Part shown: piece after piece, positions 19,657 through 32,103 of the stretch
Layout of the letters: each line of letters opens with the position of its first letter
Numbering within the stretch: the first letter of the stretch is position 1
From: Thiobacillus denitrificans DSM 12475
Lineage (GTDB): Bacteria; Pseudomonadota; Gammaproteobacteria; Burkholderiales; Thiobacillaceae
Direction: 5' to 3'
Assembly: GCF_000376425.1 (NCBI RefSeq)
Contig: NZ_AQWL01000001.1
Location: 114,347-178,346 of the forward strand
Length of the DNA stretch: 64,000 bases
The notes under the pieces: model-generated
The model's database searches: none
What the model was told of the DNA's origin: nothing
What the model saw: only the letters and a program-made list of their open reading frames with translations
Program-made: the position numbers and the translations under genes

Positions 19657-21370
19657 ATCGATCAATGTCGTGTTGTGCTGGCACATGCACCAGCCGTATT
19701 ACCGCGAAGGCCTCAAGGGCGCATATCGCCTGCCCTGGGTATACCTGCACGGCATCAAGGATTACAGCGACATGGCCGCGCATCTGGAGCGCTATCCGCG
19801 GATGCGCGCAGTGGTCAACTTTGCGCCGGTGCTACTGGAGCAACTCGACGATTACGCACGGCAGCTCGATGCGCTGTTGCAGTACGGCAAGCCCACCCAC
19901 GACCCGCTGCTGAACCTGCTTGCGGGCATCGAACCGATTCCGGCAGATGCAGCTCGCCGTCTCCGTATCGTGCAGGATTGCCGGCGCTGTCATGCGCCGC
20001 GCATGATCCATCCGTATCCCGCATTCCATTCACTGCTGCGCATGGTCGGTGTCACCGACGAAACCGGAGCCAACAACGCAGAGCAGCAGCTGCACCTGAC
20101 GTATCTGTCCGAGCAATATTTTCTCGATTTGCTGACCTGGTATCACCTTGCCTGGCTGGGCCACTCGCTCAAACAATTGCCGCTGGCGCAGCGGCTGATG
20201 GCACAGGAAAAGAATTTTTCTGTCACCGATCGCCACGCGCTGCTGAACTTGATGCAGGGTTGCATGGCCGGGCTGATCCCGCGTTACCGCGCGCTTGCCG
20301 AGCGCGGCCAGATCGAATTGTCGATGTCGCCTTACGGTCACCCCATCGTGCCGCTGCTCAATGACTTTGCCAACCTGCGCGATGCCCTGCCCGATGCGCC
20401 CGTCCCGCAGGCGCCGGCCTATCCCGGCGGAGCCGAACGTGCACGCTGGCACCTGCAGCGGGGCGTGGCCGTGTTCGAACATTATTTCGGTCGTCGGCCG
20501 GCCGGCGTGTGGCTGTCCGAAGGCGGGGTGAGCGAGGATGCGCTGGCCCAGCTCGATGAAATGGGCTTTGCCTGGACCGCCTCGGGCGAGGGCGTATGGC
20601 GCAACAGCTGCGTCAAGTCGGGGCTTCCGGAAAGCGATATGCATACCAAGCGCGCGCTGTTCTCGCCTGCGCAGATCGACGGTTTCGCTACGCGGGTGTT
20701 TTTTCGCGACGATGGCCTGTCCGATCTGATCGGCTTCAAGTATGGCGACTGGCATGCCGACGATGCGGTGGGCGACTTCGTCCAGCATCTGGAAAACATC
20801 GCCCATTTTTTCGGCGAGGACGCGAGCCGGCATGTGGTCTCGGTCATTCTCGACGGCGAGAATGCCTGGGAGTACTACCCCGACAACGGCCACCATTTTC
20901 TCGATGCGCTCTACTCGACGCTGTCGAGCCACCCCAGGCTCAATGTCGACACTTTTTCCGGGCAGGTCACGCAAGCCGCCGTCACGTCGCTGAAGCGGCT
21001 GGCGGCAGGCAGCTGGGTATACGGCAGCTTCTCGACCTGGATCGGTTCGGAAGACAAGAATCGCGGCTGGGATCTGCTGGCGATGGCGAAGCACGATTAT
21101 GACCGTGTCGCCAAAGGCGGCGGTTTGTCCGCCATGCAACTGCAGCAGGCGACGCAACAACTGGCGGTATGCGAGGGCTCAGACTGGTTCTGGTGGTTCG
21201 GCGACTACAACCCGGCCAGCAGCGTGAGCGATTTCGAGCAGCTGTACCGGGACCAGGTGCGCGAACTGTATCGGCTGATCGGCGTGGCGCCGCCGATCCA
21301 GCTCGACGTGCCGCTGTCGCATGGCCGCGGCAACGCCGAGAATGCCGGTACCATGCGCAGGAATACCTGA
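19640..21370 (+). CDS. GH57 family glycoside hydrolase
   Basis: 576 residues from ATG 19640 (ATG 19649 is equally possible). Conserved GH57 regions are visible: VVLCWHMHQPYY at the start, GVWLSEGGVSEDAL carrying the likely catalytic Glu, and VSVILDGENAWEYYPDNG with the Asp acid/base. Members act on alpha-glucans as amylases, 4-alpha-glucanotransferases, amylopullulanases or branching enzymes. It lies between glgC and malQ with overlaps at both ends, so it surely acts in glycogen metabolism. No GlgX debranching enzyme is present in the cluster; this enzyme could fill that role (inference). Confidence 0.9.
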   Translation: MNSMAESINVVLCWHMHQPYYREGLKGAYRLPWVYLHGIKDYSDMAAHLERYPRMRAVVNFAPVLLEQLDDYARQLDALLQYGKPTHDPLLNLLAGIEPIPADAARRLRIVQDCRRCHAPRMIHPYPAFHSLLRMVGVTDETGANNAEQQLHLTYLSEQYFLDLLTWYHLAWLGHSLKQLPLAQRLMAQEKNFSVTDRHALLNLMQGCMAGLIPRYRALAERGQIELSMSPYGHPIVPLLNDFANLRDALPDAPVPQAPAYPGGAERARWHLQRGVAVFEHYFGRRPAGVWLSEGGVSEDALAQLDEMGFAWTASGEGVWRNSCVKSGLPESDMHTKRALFSPAQIDGFATRVFFRDDGLSDLIGFKYGDWHADDAVGDFVQHLENIAHFFGEDASRHVVSVILDGENAWEYYPDNGHHFLDALYSTLSSHPRLNVDTFSGQVTQAAVTSLKRLAAGSWVYGSFSTWIGSEDKNRGWDLLAMAKHDYDRVAKGGGLSAMQLQQATQQLAVCEGSDWFWWFGDYNPASSVSDFEQLYRDQVRELYRLIGVAPPIQLDVPLSHGRGNAENAGTMRRNT

Positions 21371-22722
21371 TGCGATTCGACACGCGGCGCGCCGGCCTGC
21401 TGCTGCATCCGACCTCGCTGCCATCGATTACGCTGGCCGATGTCGAACGCTGGCTGGATTTTCTGCAGGCAGCGGGGATCGGCGTGTGGCAGATGTTGCC
21501 GCTGGGCCTGCCGCTGGGCGGGCTGTCGCCTTACCAGTGTGCCTCGGCATTCGCGGTCGACCCCGCCCTGTTTCCCGCTGCACCGGCCGATATGCACGGT
21601 TTTATGGACTGGCGCAGCCGGCAGGCGCATTGGCTGGTGGATTTTGCGCGCTTCATGGTCATCAAGGCGGATCAGGGCGACACCCCCTGGACCGACTGGC
21701 CGCTTGCGCTGCGCGACCGCGATGCGCAGACGCTGGCCGCGCTCGATGTCAGCCACGCCGACAAGCTGAACGCGGTGATGGTCGAGCAGTATCGCGCAGC
21801 TTTTCACGGACAGCACATCCGTGCACAAGCAGCGGCGCGCGGCATCCAGATGTTCGGCGACATGCCGATTTTCGTCGCTCACGACAGCGCCGACGTGTGG
21901 GCGCAGCGCGACCTGTTCCTGCTGGACGACGCGGGCCACCCTGTGATGGTGACGGGTGTGCCGCCGGATTATTTCTCCGCGACCGGACAGCGCTGGGGCA
22001 ATCCGCACTACAACTGGGCGGCGATGCAGGCCGACGGCTTCGCCTGGTGGCGCGCGCGGCTGCGCGCTCACTTCGAGTGGTTCGACCTGCTGCGCATCGA
22101 CCATTTCCGCGGCCTGGTTGCGGCCTGGGAGATCCCGGCGGACGAGCCCACCGCAGTCCACGGCGAATGGGTGGCGGTGCCCGGAGCGGAACTGTTGCAG
22201 GCGATCGCCGACGAGATGGGAACGCTGCCTCTGGTGGCCGAAGATCTCGGCGTCATCACGCCAGATGTCACCGTGCTGCGCCACCGGTTTGGCCTGCCCG
22301 GCATGGCTGTGTTGCAATTCGCGTTTGACGGCCATGCCGACAATCCGCACAAGCCGGAAAACGTGCATCCCGACACCGTGTATTACACCGGCACCCACGA
22401 CAACGACACCACGCTGGGCTGGTGGCGCACGCTACCCGACGAAGCACGCCAGCAGGTGATGCGGCAACTGGACGTCAGCGACCCCGATGCGGTGCTGGCG
22501 GCGATGATCGCCGCGGTGCTGGAAAGCTGCGCCGCGCTGGCGGTGCTGCCGCTGCAGGACGTACTGCAGCTCGGCAGCGAAGCACGCATGAACACGCCCG
22601 GCACCGACAGCGGCAACTGGACCTGGCGGTTCACATGGGATGCGCTGACCCCGGAGCTGGCATCCCGCTTGCTGCGACAATTACAGAAAACCCACCGATG
22701 CGAGATCCAGCCCCGTCCATGA
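21370..22722 (+). CDS. malQ: 4-alpha-glucanotransferase (amylomaltase, GH77)
   Basis: 450 residues; the ATG overlaps the previous stop (TGATG). GH77 motifs: LLLHPTSLPS, LPLGLPLGGLSPYQCASAFA, LLRIDHFRGL (nucleophile Asp), LVAEDLGVIT (acid/base Glu) and YTGTHDNDTTLGW (third acid). It moves maltosyl units between glucans and frees glucose. It is about 50 residues shorter than many MalQ proteins: the GIGDLG segment that normally follows HPTSLP is missing, and LADVERWLDFLQ comes directly after. Confidence 0.94.
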   Translation: MRFDTRRAGLLLHPTSLPSITLADVERWLDFLQAAGIGVWQMLPLGLPLGGLSPYQCASAFAVDPALFPAAPADMHGFMDWRSRQAHWLVDFARFMVIKADQGDTPWTDWPLALRDRDAQTLAALDVSHADKLNAVMVEQYRAAFHGQHIRAQAAARGIQMFGDMPIFVAHDSADVWAQRDLFLLDDAGHPVMVTGVPPDYFSATGQRWGNPHYNWAAMQADGFAWWRARLRAHFEWFDLLRIDHFRGLVAAWEIPADEPTAVHGEWVAVPGAELLQAIADEMGTLPLVAEDLGVITPDVTVLRHRFGLPGMAVLQFAFDGHADNPHKPENVHPDTVYYTGTHDNDTTLGWWRTLPDEARQQVMRQLDVSDPDAVLAAMIAAVLESCAALAVLPLQDVLQLGSEARMNTPGTDSGNWTWRFTWDALTPELASRLLRQLQKTHRCEIQPRP

Positions 22723-24929
22723 ACCTCTCTCGAACAAGCCCGCCAGATGCCAGTCTGCCTGCAGTCAGCGCGCCCATCATGCGTGTGCAGAGCGGCACGC
22801 ACCACGATCCTTTCGAGGTGCTGGGGATACACCCGCAGCCGGGCGGCGGCACGCTGATCCGCGCTTTCATGCCCGCCGCGGAGGCGGTCGAGGTGGCCGG
22901 CGGCCGCATGTCGCGGGTGCCCGGCACCGACTGTTTCGAGCGCCAGCTGCCACCCGGCGCCGCGGTCGAGCCGCATCCGTTGCTGCGCTGGCAGGACAAG
23001 GGGGCGGGCAATTGGCATACCACGCAATGCCCTTACAGCTTCGGACCGCAGCTGGGCGAGATGGACCTGCACCTGCTGGGCGAGGGGCGCCATTTCGAAG
23101 CCTGGAAAGTGCTCGGTGCGCGTCGGAAAACCGTCGATGGCGTCGAAGGTTGCCTGTTCGCCGTGTGGGCGCCGGCGGTGCAACGGGTTAGCGTGATCGG
23201 TGATTTCAACGACTGGGATGGCCGCCGCCACCCGATGCGCTGTCGCGGCACGTCGGGCATATGGGAATTGTTCATCCCCGGTCTGGGGGCTGGCCACGCC
23301 TACAAATACGAAATTCTCGGTAGCCGCGGCCAACTGGTGAAGAAAACCGACCCCTATGCGCGACAGATGTTCATGCGCCCGGAAACCACCAGCTGCGTGC
23401 CGGATGACGAAGCCTATGCCTGGGAAGACGGCGCGTGGATCGAGGCACGCGCGCATTTCGACTGGCAGCACCAGCCGATCAGCATCTACGAGCTGCACCC
23501 CGGCTCCTGGCGGCGCCACGATGACGGCAGCTATTACGGCTGGGGCGAACTCGCCGCCGAACTGATTCCCTACGTGCAGGACCTCGGCTATACCCATATC
23601 GAACTGATGCCGGTGGCCGAGTATCCGCTCGACGCTTCGTGGGGCTACCAGGTGTCGGGCTATTACGCGCCGACGGCGCGCTTCGGTTCGCCGGACGATT
23701 TCCGCGCCTTCGTCGATGCCTGCCATCAGGCAAGTATCGGCGTACTGCTCGACTGGGTGCCGGCGCATTTTCCCAAGGATGACTGGGCGCTGGCACGGTT
23801 TACCGGCGAGCCCGTGTACGAACATGCCGATCCGCGTCGCGGCGAGCACCAGGACTGGGGCACGCTGATTTTCGATTTCGGCCGCAACGAAGTGCGCAAT
23901 TTTCTGGTCGCCAACGCGCTGTACTGGCTGGATGAGTTTCACATTGACGGCCTGCGCGTCGACGCGGTGGCATCGATGCTGTATCTGGATTATTCGCGCA
24001 AACCCGGCGAATGGCTGCCGAACCAGTATGGCGGGCGCGAAAACATCGAGGCCATCCATTTTCTGCGCGAGATGAATGCCGAGGTGCATGGCCGCTTCCC
24101 CGGCGTGCTCACCATCGCCGAGGAATCGACTGCCTGGCCCGCCGTCTCGCGCCCGGCCGAACTCGGCGGCCTGGGCTTCTCGATGAAGTGGAACATGGGC
24201 TGGATGAACGACAGCCTCGAATACATCGAGAAGGAACCCATCTACCGCAAGTACCAGCACAACCAGCTGACCTTCAGCCAGATGTATGCGTGGACCGAAA
24301 ACTTCGTGCTGCCGCTGTCGCACGACGAAGTGGTGCACATGAAGAAAAGTCTGCTTGACAAGATGCCGGGCGACGCCTGGCAGCGCTTCGCCAACCTGCG
24401 GGTATTCTATGCATGGCACTATGCGCATCCGGGCAAGAAGCTCTTGTTCATGGGCGGAGAATTCGGCCAGTGGAACGAGTGGAAGGAGTCGGGGCAGCTC
24501 GACTGGGCACTCCTTGCGTTCCCCGCGCACGACAGCATCCGCGCGTTGCTGCGCGACCTCAATCGCCTCTATCGCAGCGAGGCGGCGCTGCATGAGTTCG
24601 ACTTCGACCCGCGCGGATTTCGCTGGATCGACTGCCACGACGCCGACCAGTCGGTGCTGAGCCTGGTACGTCAGGGACGGGAGCCGGGCGCGCAGCTGGT
24701 GGCGCTGTTCAACTTCACGCCGGTGCCGCGCCGCGCTTACCGCATCGGCGTGCCGACGGCTTCTGCCTGGTGCGAGGTGCTGAACACCGATTCGGCCTAT
24801 TACGGCGGCACCAATCTCGGCAACGGCCAGCCGCTGCATCCCCAGGATCTGCCGTGGATGGGCTTCGAGCAGTCCATGGAGGTGACGATCCCGCCGCTCG
24901 GCGCACTGTTCCTCAAACCCTGCGGTTGA
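22719..24929 (+). CDS. glgB: 1,4-alpha-glucan branching enzyme
   Basis: 736 residues, from the ATG that overlaps the malQ stop (ATGA); ATG 22698 would add 7 residues. An N1 domain (HHDPFEVLGIHPQPGGGTLI), a CBM48 domain (FAVWAPAVQRVSVIGDFNDW) and a GH13 catalytic barrel with GLRVDAVASMLYLDYSR (nucleophile Asp), TIAEESTAWP (Glu) and LPLSHDEVVHMKKSL follow in order. It forms alpha-1,6 branches during glycogen synthesis. Confidence 0.97.
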   Translation: MNLSRTSPPDASLPAVSAPIMRVQSGTHHDPFEVLGIHPQPGGGTLIRAFMPAAEAVEVAGGRMSRVPGTDCFERQLPPGAAVEPHPLLRWQDKGAGNWHTTQCPYSFGPQLGEMDLHLLGEGRHFEAWKVLGARRKTVDGVEGCLFAVWAPAVQRVSVIGDFNDWDGRRHPMRCRGTSGIWELFIPGLGAGHAYKYEILGSRGQLVKKTDPYARQMFMRPETTSCVPDDEAYAWEDGAWIEARAHFDWQHQPISIYELHPGSWRRHDDGSYYGWGELAAELIPYVQDLGYTHIELMPVAEYPLDASWGYQVSGYYAPTARFGSPDDFRAFVDACHQASIGVLLDWVPAHFPKDDWALARFTGEPVYEHADPRRGEHQDWGTLIFDFGRNEVRNFLVANALYWLDEFHIDGLRVDAVASMLYLDYSRKPGEWLPNQYGGRENIEAIHFLREMNAEVHGRFPGVLTIAEESTAWPAVSRPAELGGLGFSMKWNMGWMNDSLEYIEKEPIYRKYQHNQLTFSQMYAWTENFVLPLSHDEVVHMKKSLLDKMPGDAWQRFANLRVFYAWHYAHPGKKLLFMGGEFGQWNEWKESGQLDWALLAFPAHDSIRALLRDLNRLYRSEAALHEFDFDPRGFRWIDCHDADQSVLSLVRQGREPGAQLVALFNFTPVPRRAYRIGVPTASAWCEVLNTDSAYYGGTNLGNGQPLHPQDLPWMGFEQSMEVTIPPLGALFLKPCG

Positions 24930-24983
24930 TTCGATGTGACCAATCAGTAACGATGGAAAAGAATAATGAAACGCGGAGCAATG

Positions 24984-26438
24984 AAAATCCTGTTTGCGGC
25001 CAGCGAAGCCTATCCGCTGGTGAAAACCGGCGGGCTGGGCGATGTGCTCTACAGCCTGCCGCATGCCTTGCATGATCGCGGCGCCGACATCCGCCTGGTA
25101 CTGCCGGGCTATCGCGCGCTGTTGCGCCAGCTCGACCCGATGCGCATCCTCGGCTGGCTCGACGTGCGCGGCGCCGAGGGCATGGTCAGCGCGCGCATCC
25201 TGGAAACGCGCCATCCCGATTTTGCCTTTCCATTGTGGGTGATCGACTGCCCGCCGCTGTTCGACCGCGAAGGCAATCCCTATGTCGATGCCAGCGGCCA
25301 GGACTGGCCTGACAATGCCGAGCGCTTTGCGGTGTTTGCGCGGGTGGCGGCACTGCTGGCCCAGGATGCGCTGAATCTGGGCTGGCAGCCTGCGGTGGTG
25401 CATATGCACGACTGGCAGACCGGCCTGGTGGCGGCGTTGCTGGCCGAGCAGCCGCGGCGGCCGAAAACCGTGTTCACCATTCACAACCTCGCTTACGGCG
25501 GCTATTTCCCGAGCAGCGATTTCGTACGCCTGCAGCTGCCCAGCCATTGGTGGTCGCCGGAGGGAGCGGAGTTCCACGGCGTCTTCTCCATGCTGAAGGC
25601 GGGCATCGTGTATGCCGATGCCGTCACCACGGTGAGTCCTACCTATGCGCAGGAAATCTGCACGCCCGAATTCGGTTACGGACTCGACGGCTTGCTGCTG
25701 TCGCGGCAATACAAATTGCATGGCATTCTCAACGGCATCGATACCCGGATCTGGAACCCGTCCACCGATCCGCACTTGCCCGCGCATTACTCGGTGAGCC
25801 GCATCCAGCCCGGCAAGCGACGCAACAAGCGGGCCCTGCTCGAACGGTTTTTGCCACAGGCCGATGACGCCGCCCTGCAGGCGCCGCTGCTGGGGCTGGT
25901 AGGGCGGCTGGTCGAGCAGAAGGGCATCGACTGGGTACTCGCCGCGATACCGGTGCTGCTCGCCGAGACTGACGTGCGGCTGGTGCTGCTGGGCAGCGGC
26001 CAGGCAATGTACGAGCGTAAGCTCGCACGGCTGGCCAGGCAGCACCCGCAGCGGATCTTCATCGAGGTCGGTTACGACGAGCCGCTGGCGCACCGGATCG
26101 AGGCCGGGGCGGACCTGTTCCTGATGCCGTCGCGTTTCGAACCATGCGGTCTGAACCAGATGTACAGCCTGCGCTACGGCACGCCGCCGGTCGTCTTCAA
26201 GACCGGCGGGCTGGCCGATACCGTGGTCGATGCGACCGAGGCCGCCTTGCAGGATGGCAGCGCCACCGGTTTCGTGTTCGATGTCCCCGACGTGGCGGCC
26301 TTCCTGGACGCCCTCCGCCGAGCGCTCGATCTCTATCGCCAGCCCGCGCAGTGGCGACGGCTGCAGCAGGCCGGTATGCGCCAGTCGTTCGGCTGGTCGG
26401 AGAGCGCCGACCGCTACCTTGCCCTTTATTCGACATGA
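24984..26438 (+). CDS. glgA: Glycogen synthase (ADP-glucose)
   Basis: 484 residues from ATG 24984, which has GCGGAG just before it and starts [18 protein letters not shown] like other GlgA proteins; ATG 24966 would add six residues. The [13 protein letters not shown] motif binds ADP-glucose; GT5 features [13 protein letters not shown] and the C-terminal [20 protein letters not shown] are intact. It elongates alpha-1,4-glucan. It is separated from glgB by about 54 nt. Confidence 0.96.
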   Translation, partial: KILFAASEAYPLVKTGGLGDVLYSLPHALHDRGADIRLVLPGYRALLRQLDPMRILGWLDVRGAEGMVSARILETRHPDFAFPLWVIDCPPLFDREGNPYVDASGQDWPDNAERFAVFARVAALLAQDALNLGWQPAVVHMHDWQTGLVAALLAEQPRRPKTVFTIHNLAYGGYFPSSDFVRLQLPSHWWSPEGAEFHGVFSMLKAGIVYADAVTTVSPTYAQEICTPEFGYGLDGLLLSRQYKLHGILNGIDTRIWNPSTDPHLPAHYSVSRIQPGKRRNKRALLERFLPQADDAALQAPLLGLVGRLVEQKGIDWVLAAIPVLLAETDVRLVLLGSGQAMYERKLARLARQHPQRIFIEVGYDEPLAHRIEAGADLFLMPSRFEPCGLNQMYSLRYGTPPVVFKTGGLADTVVDATEAALQDGSATGFVFDVPDVAAFLDALRRALDLYRQPAQWRRLQQAGMRQSFGWSESADRYLALYST

Positions 26439-26454
26439 TTTCAGGGGAATCCCC

Positions 26455-28929
<2,475 letters not shown>

Positions 28930-28955
28930 CATCGGCGGACATCCAGGAGAGCACG

Positions 28956-29300
28956 ATGAGCAACGAACAGGTGGCACCGGAGACGCAAGGTGTGACGGTG
29001 AAGTTACTTGCAGCAGTTGACCTCGGCCCTGAGATCGAGGGCATGGCAGGGCGTCAACTTCGAATGCGCATGGTAACCATCGAGCCTGGAGGCGTCTTCG
29101 GTCCGATTCACGACCATAAAGACAGGCCCGGCACCGTCTACATACTGCAAGGAACGATCACGGACCATCGAAATGGCGTTGCTACGGACTATGGGCCGGG
29201 AGTGGGCTGGCCCGAGGACAGGAACACCACCCACTGGCTTGAGAACAGAGGAACGGTTCCGGCGGTGGAGATCTCGGTCGATATCGCCAGGCAAGCGTGA
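28956..29300 (+). CDS. Small cupin-domain protein
   Basis: 114 residues, starting at the ATG preceded by CAGGAGAG. The single cupin barrel shows MVTIEPGGVFGPIHDHKDRP (motif 1 with two His and an acidic residue) and a second motif with DRNTTHWLENRG. Such small cupins bind a metal and often act as sensors or dioxygenase-like enzymes; its substrate is unknown. It is 26 nt after glgP and before a strong terminator, so it may be the last gene of the glycogen cluster. Confidence 0.8.
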   Translation: MSNEQVAPETQGVTVKLLAAVDLGPEIEGMAGRQLRMRMVTIEPGGVFGPIHDHKDRPGTVYILQGTITDHRNGVATDYGPGVGWPEDRNTTHWLENRGTVPAVEISVDIARQA

Positions 29301-29358
29301 GCTCAGGCCCGAGCCCCCGCCTGCCGGAAAGGCAGGGGTGCTGAAGCTACGGGGAAAA

Positions 29359-29393
29359 GCAAAAAGGCCGGGGAAACCCGGCCTTTTTGCTTT
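29359..29393 (+). terminator. Intrinsic terminator after the glycogen cluster
   Basis: A 14-bp stem (GCAAAAAGGCCGGG / CCCGGCCTTTTTGC) with a GAAA loop, flanked by A-run and T-run, can work in both directions. It lies between the cupin gene (+) and panD (-), which converge here. Confidence 0.9.
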
Positions 29394-29405
29394 AGGGCTG
29401 CGGTC

Positions 29406-29786
29406 TCACGCCGCCTGCACCGGAATCGCCTGGCGGGTGTCCATGATGCGGTTGTCCGCGTCGACATACACCAGTTCCGGCGCGTAGCGCGCCAGTTCCA
29501 GTTCGTTGTAGCTGGCGTAGGTGGCGATGATCACGAGGTCGCCCGGATTGGCCTTGTGCGCAGCGGCGCCGTTCACCGAGATGATGCCGGAATCGCGCGC
29601 CGCACGGATGGCGTAGGTGGTGAAGCGCTCGCCGTTGGTGACGTTGTAGATCTGGATCTGCTCGTATTCGTGGATGTTGGCCGTGTCCAGCAGGGTCTCG
29701 TCGATCGCGCACGAGCCTTCGTAATGCAGCTCGGAATGCGTGACGGTAGCCCGGTGCAGCTTGGACTTGAGCATCGTTCTTTGCAT
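29406..29786 (-). CDS. panD: Aspartate 1-decarboxylase (pyruvoyl enzyme precursor)
   Basis: 126 residues, with [19 protein letters not shown] aligning to the E. coli start. The self-cleavage site is the Gly24-Ser25 bond in [23 protein letters not shown] and NGAAAH follow. It makes beta-alanine for pantothenate. It has its own consensus promoter inside the 3' end of panC and a ribosome site (GAGGG). Confidence 0.96.
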   Translation of the reverse strand: MQRTMLKSKLHRATVTHSELHYEGSCAIDETLLDTANIHEYEQIQIYNVTNGERFTTYAIRAARDSGIISVNGAAAHKANPGDLVIIATYASYNELELARYAPELVYVDADNRIMDTRQAIPVQAA

Positions 29787-29815
29787 GACGGTGCCCTCAA
29801 TAAGAAAGGGCTTAC

Positions 29816-29844
29816 ATTATAAAACTTCAGAGTGGATTACCCAA
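29816..29844 (-). promoter_or_regulatory. Probable panD promoter
   Basis: On the minus strand, TTGGGT (29844-29839) and TATAAT (29821-29816) are 17 bp apart, 30 nt upstream of the panD ATG. The -35 overlaps the 3' end of panC, so panD can be expressed apart from panBC. Confidence 0.65.
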
Positions 29845-30672
29845 GGCAATCTCGATGTTGTCGATCAGCCGGGTTTTACCCAGTCGGGCCGCGCCGAGCG
29901 CCACCGCGTGGCGGCTGGCGGCATCGACTGGCCGCAGGCTGGCGGCGTCGCGCAGCGCGATGTAATCGACATTCCAGCCGGCCATTTCCAGTCTCCGGGC
30001 GGCCGTGGTGGCAAGCGCATCGAAATCGTGCGCGCCAGCGTGGAGCCGGGCAGCGAGGTCCGCCAGGGCTCCATGCAGTGCGGCGGCCTGCTGCCGTTCC
30101 GCCGTGCCCAGATACGCGTTGCGTGAACTCATCGCCAGGCCGTCGGCTTCGCGCAGCGTGTCGCCTGCCAGGACTTCGATCGGCAGGTTGAACTGCCGTA
30201 CCAGTTCGCGGATGACCAGGAGTTGCTGGAAATCCTTCTTGCCGAATACCGCCACGCGCGGCTGTGCCAGGTTGAACAGTTTCAGCACCACGGTCGCGAC
30301 GCCGTTGAAATGGCCGGGGCGGAACGCGCCGCAGAGATCGTTCGCCAGGCTGTCGGCTACCTGCACGGTGAAAGTCTGCGGTACCGGGTACATCTCGACG
30401 ACATCGGGCGCGAACACCATATCGCAGCCGGCGGCGGCAAGCTTCTCGCAGTCGGCGGCAAGCGTGCGCGGGTAGCGTTCGAAGTCCTCACCGGCGCCGA
30501 ACTGCAGCGGGTTGACGAAAATGCTCGCGACCACCGGGCTACCGTGCCGTTTCGCCAGTTCGACCAGCGAGACGTGGCCGGCATGCAGGTTGCCCATGGT
30601 CGGCACCAGCGCAGTGCGGGTCTCTCCGGCGAGCGCAGTGCGCAGTGCAGCGGCGGTATGGATGAGCTGCAT
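29827..30672 (-). CDS. panC: Pantothenate synthetase
   Basis: 281 residues from the ATG overlapping the panB stop by one base. Motifs: LVPTMGNLHAGHVSLVELA (HIGH-like), ASIFVNPLQFGAGEDFERYP, VFGKKDFQQLLVIREL and MSSRNAYL. It joins pantoate and beta-alanine with ATP in the cytoplasm. A longer in-frame reading exists upstream but has no family support. Confidence 0.96.
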   Translation of the reverse strand: MQLIHTAAALRTALAGETRTALVPTMGNLHAGHVSLVELAKRHGSPVVASIFVNPLQFGAGEDFERYPRTLAADCEKLAAAGCDMVFAPDVVEMYPVPQTFTVQVADSLANDLCGAFRPGHFNGVATVVLKLFNLAQPRVAVFGKKDFQQLLVIRELVRQFNLPIEVLAGDTLREADGLAMSSRNAYLGTAERQQAAALHGALADLAARLHAGAHDFDALATTAARRLEMAGWNVDYIALRDAASLRPVDAASRHAVALGAARLGKTRLIDNIEIALGNPL

Positions 30673-31460
30673 CAGAACACGTGTTCCGACGCAGGAAAGC
30701 TGCCGTCCTTCACCGCGGCGACATAGGCGCGCACGGCCGCCTCGATGCCATCGGCGCCGACCATGAAATTCTTCGAGAATTTCGGCGCACGCGGATACAG
30801 GCCCAGCATGTCGTACAGCACCAGCACCTGGCCGGAACAGTCGCCGCCTGCGCCGATGCCAATAGTGGGGATCGTCAGCGCCTCGGTGACCATTTTCGCC
30901 AGCGCGGCGGGCACCATTTCCAGCACGATCAGCCCGGCGCCGGCGGCTTCCAGCGCGCGCGCGTCGGCGATCAGCTGGGCCGCGGCGGCGTCCTCGCGCC
31001 CCTGTACCCGGTAGCCGCCGATCTGGTTGACCGACTGCGGCAGCAGGCCGAGGTGCGCGCACACCGGAATGCCGCGCCGGGTGAGGAAGGCGACGGTGTC
31101 GACCATCACCGCGCCGCCTTCGAGCTTGACCATGTGCGCGCCCGCCGCCATCAGCCGTGCACTTGCTGAAAATGCGCGTTCGGGCGATGGCTGGTAGCTG
31201 CCGAACGGCAGGTCGGCGACGATGAAGGCGCGTCCGGTACCGGCGGCGACGCAGCGCGTGTGGTAGGTCATCTCGGCGAGTTTCACCGGCAGCGTCGAGG
31301 TGTGGCCCTGTACCACCATGCCGAGCGAGTCGCCGACCAGCAGCACCTCGACGCCGGCGGCGTCGAGCACGCGCGCGAAGCTGGCGTCGTAGCAGGTGAG
31401 CACGGCGATCTTTTCGCCCTTGCTGCGCATGGCCTTGAGCGTGGACAGGGTGAGGCTCAT
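30672..31460 (-). CDS. panB: 3-methyl-2-oxobutanoate hydroxymethyltransferase
   Basis: 262 residues, typical. TIM-barrel motifs: [49 protein letters not shown] and [15 protein letters not shown]. First step of pantothenate synthesis, transferring a one-carbon unit from methylene-THF. It lies 1 nt after the dgk stop and overlaps panC by one base, so panB-panC are coupled. Confidence 0.97.
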   Translation of the reverse strand: MSLTLSTLKAMRSKGEKIAVLTCYDASFARVLDAAGVEVLLVGDSLGMVVQGHTSTLPVKLAEMTYHTRCVAAGTGRAFIVADLPFGSYQPSPERAFSASARLMAAGAHMVKLEGGAVMVDTVAFLTRRGIPVCAHLGLLPQSVNQIGGYRVQGREDAAAAQLIADARALEAAGAGLIVLEMVPAALAKMVTEALTIPTIGIGAGGDCSGQVLVLYDMLGLYPRAPKFSKNFMVGADGIEAAVRAYVAAVKDGSFPASEHVF

Positions 31461-31461
31461 G

Positions 31462-32103
31462 TCAGGCCGCCCGGCTGAAAAATTCGCGCGGGCCGCGCAT
31501 CTTGCTCATGCGTTCCAGCAGCAACTCGAAATCGGCTTCGCTTTCCGCGAAATTGAGGTTGCTGGTATTGACGATGAGCAGCGGCGCGTCCTCGTAGCGA
31601 TGGAAAAATTCACTGTAGCTGTTGGCCAGGCGCTGCAGGTAGCCCGCATCCATGCTGCGCTCGAAATCCAGGCCGCGGCGCTTGACGCGTTCCTTCAGCG
31701 CCTCGATCGGTGCCTGCAGGTAGATCACCAGGTCGGGCGTCGGCGCCTGCGGCGCAAGATCGGCGTAGACCTTCTGGTACAGCTCGAATTCGTCGTCGTC
31801 CAGGTTCAGGCGCGCGAACAGCATGTCCTTGTCGATCAGGAAATCCGACACCGTGCCGGCGTGGAACAGGTCGCCCTGCGCCAGATCGCGCAGCTGACGC
31901 GCGCGATCGAACAGGAAATGCAGCTGCGTCGGCAGCGCGTAGCGCTTCGGCTCTTGGTAGAAGCGCGGCAGGAAGGGATTGTCGCCGGCGTTTTCCAGCA
32001 GGATGTCGGCGCCCAGGTGCTCGGCCAGCTTGCGGGTGAGGCTGGTCTTGCCGGCGCCGATCGGGCCTTCGACCACGACGTAGCGGTAACGGGACAGCGT
32101 CAT
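31462..32103 (-). CDS. Deoxynucleoside kinase family protein
   Basis: 213 residues. P-loop [19 protein letters not shown] at about residues 9-27, DRxR-type segment ([12 protein letters not shown]), and [22 protein letters not shown] typical of dGK/dAK. It probably phosphorylates purine deoxynucleosides for salvage; the exact substrate cannot be told. It overlaps folK by 4 nt in the pcnB-folK-dgk-panB order found in many betaproteobacteria. Confidence 0.9.
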   Translation of the reverse strand: MTLSRYRYVVVEGPIGAGKTSLTRKLAEHLGADILLENAGDNPFLPRFYQEPKRYALPTQLHFLFDRARQLRDLAQGDLFHAGTVSDFLIDKDMLFARLNLDDDEFELYQKVYADLAPQAPTPDLVIYLQAPIEALKERVKRRGLDFERSMDAGYLQRLANSYSEFFHRYEDAPLLIVNTSNLNFAESEADFELLLERMSKMRGPREFFSRAA

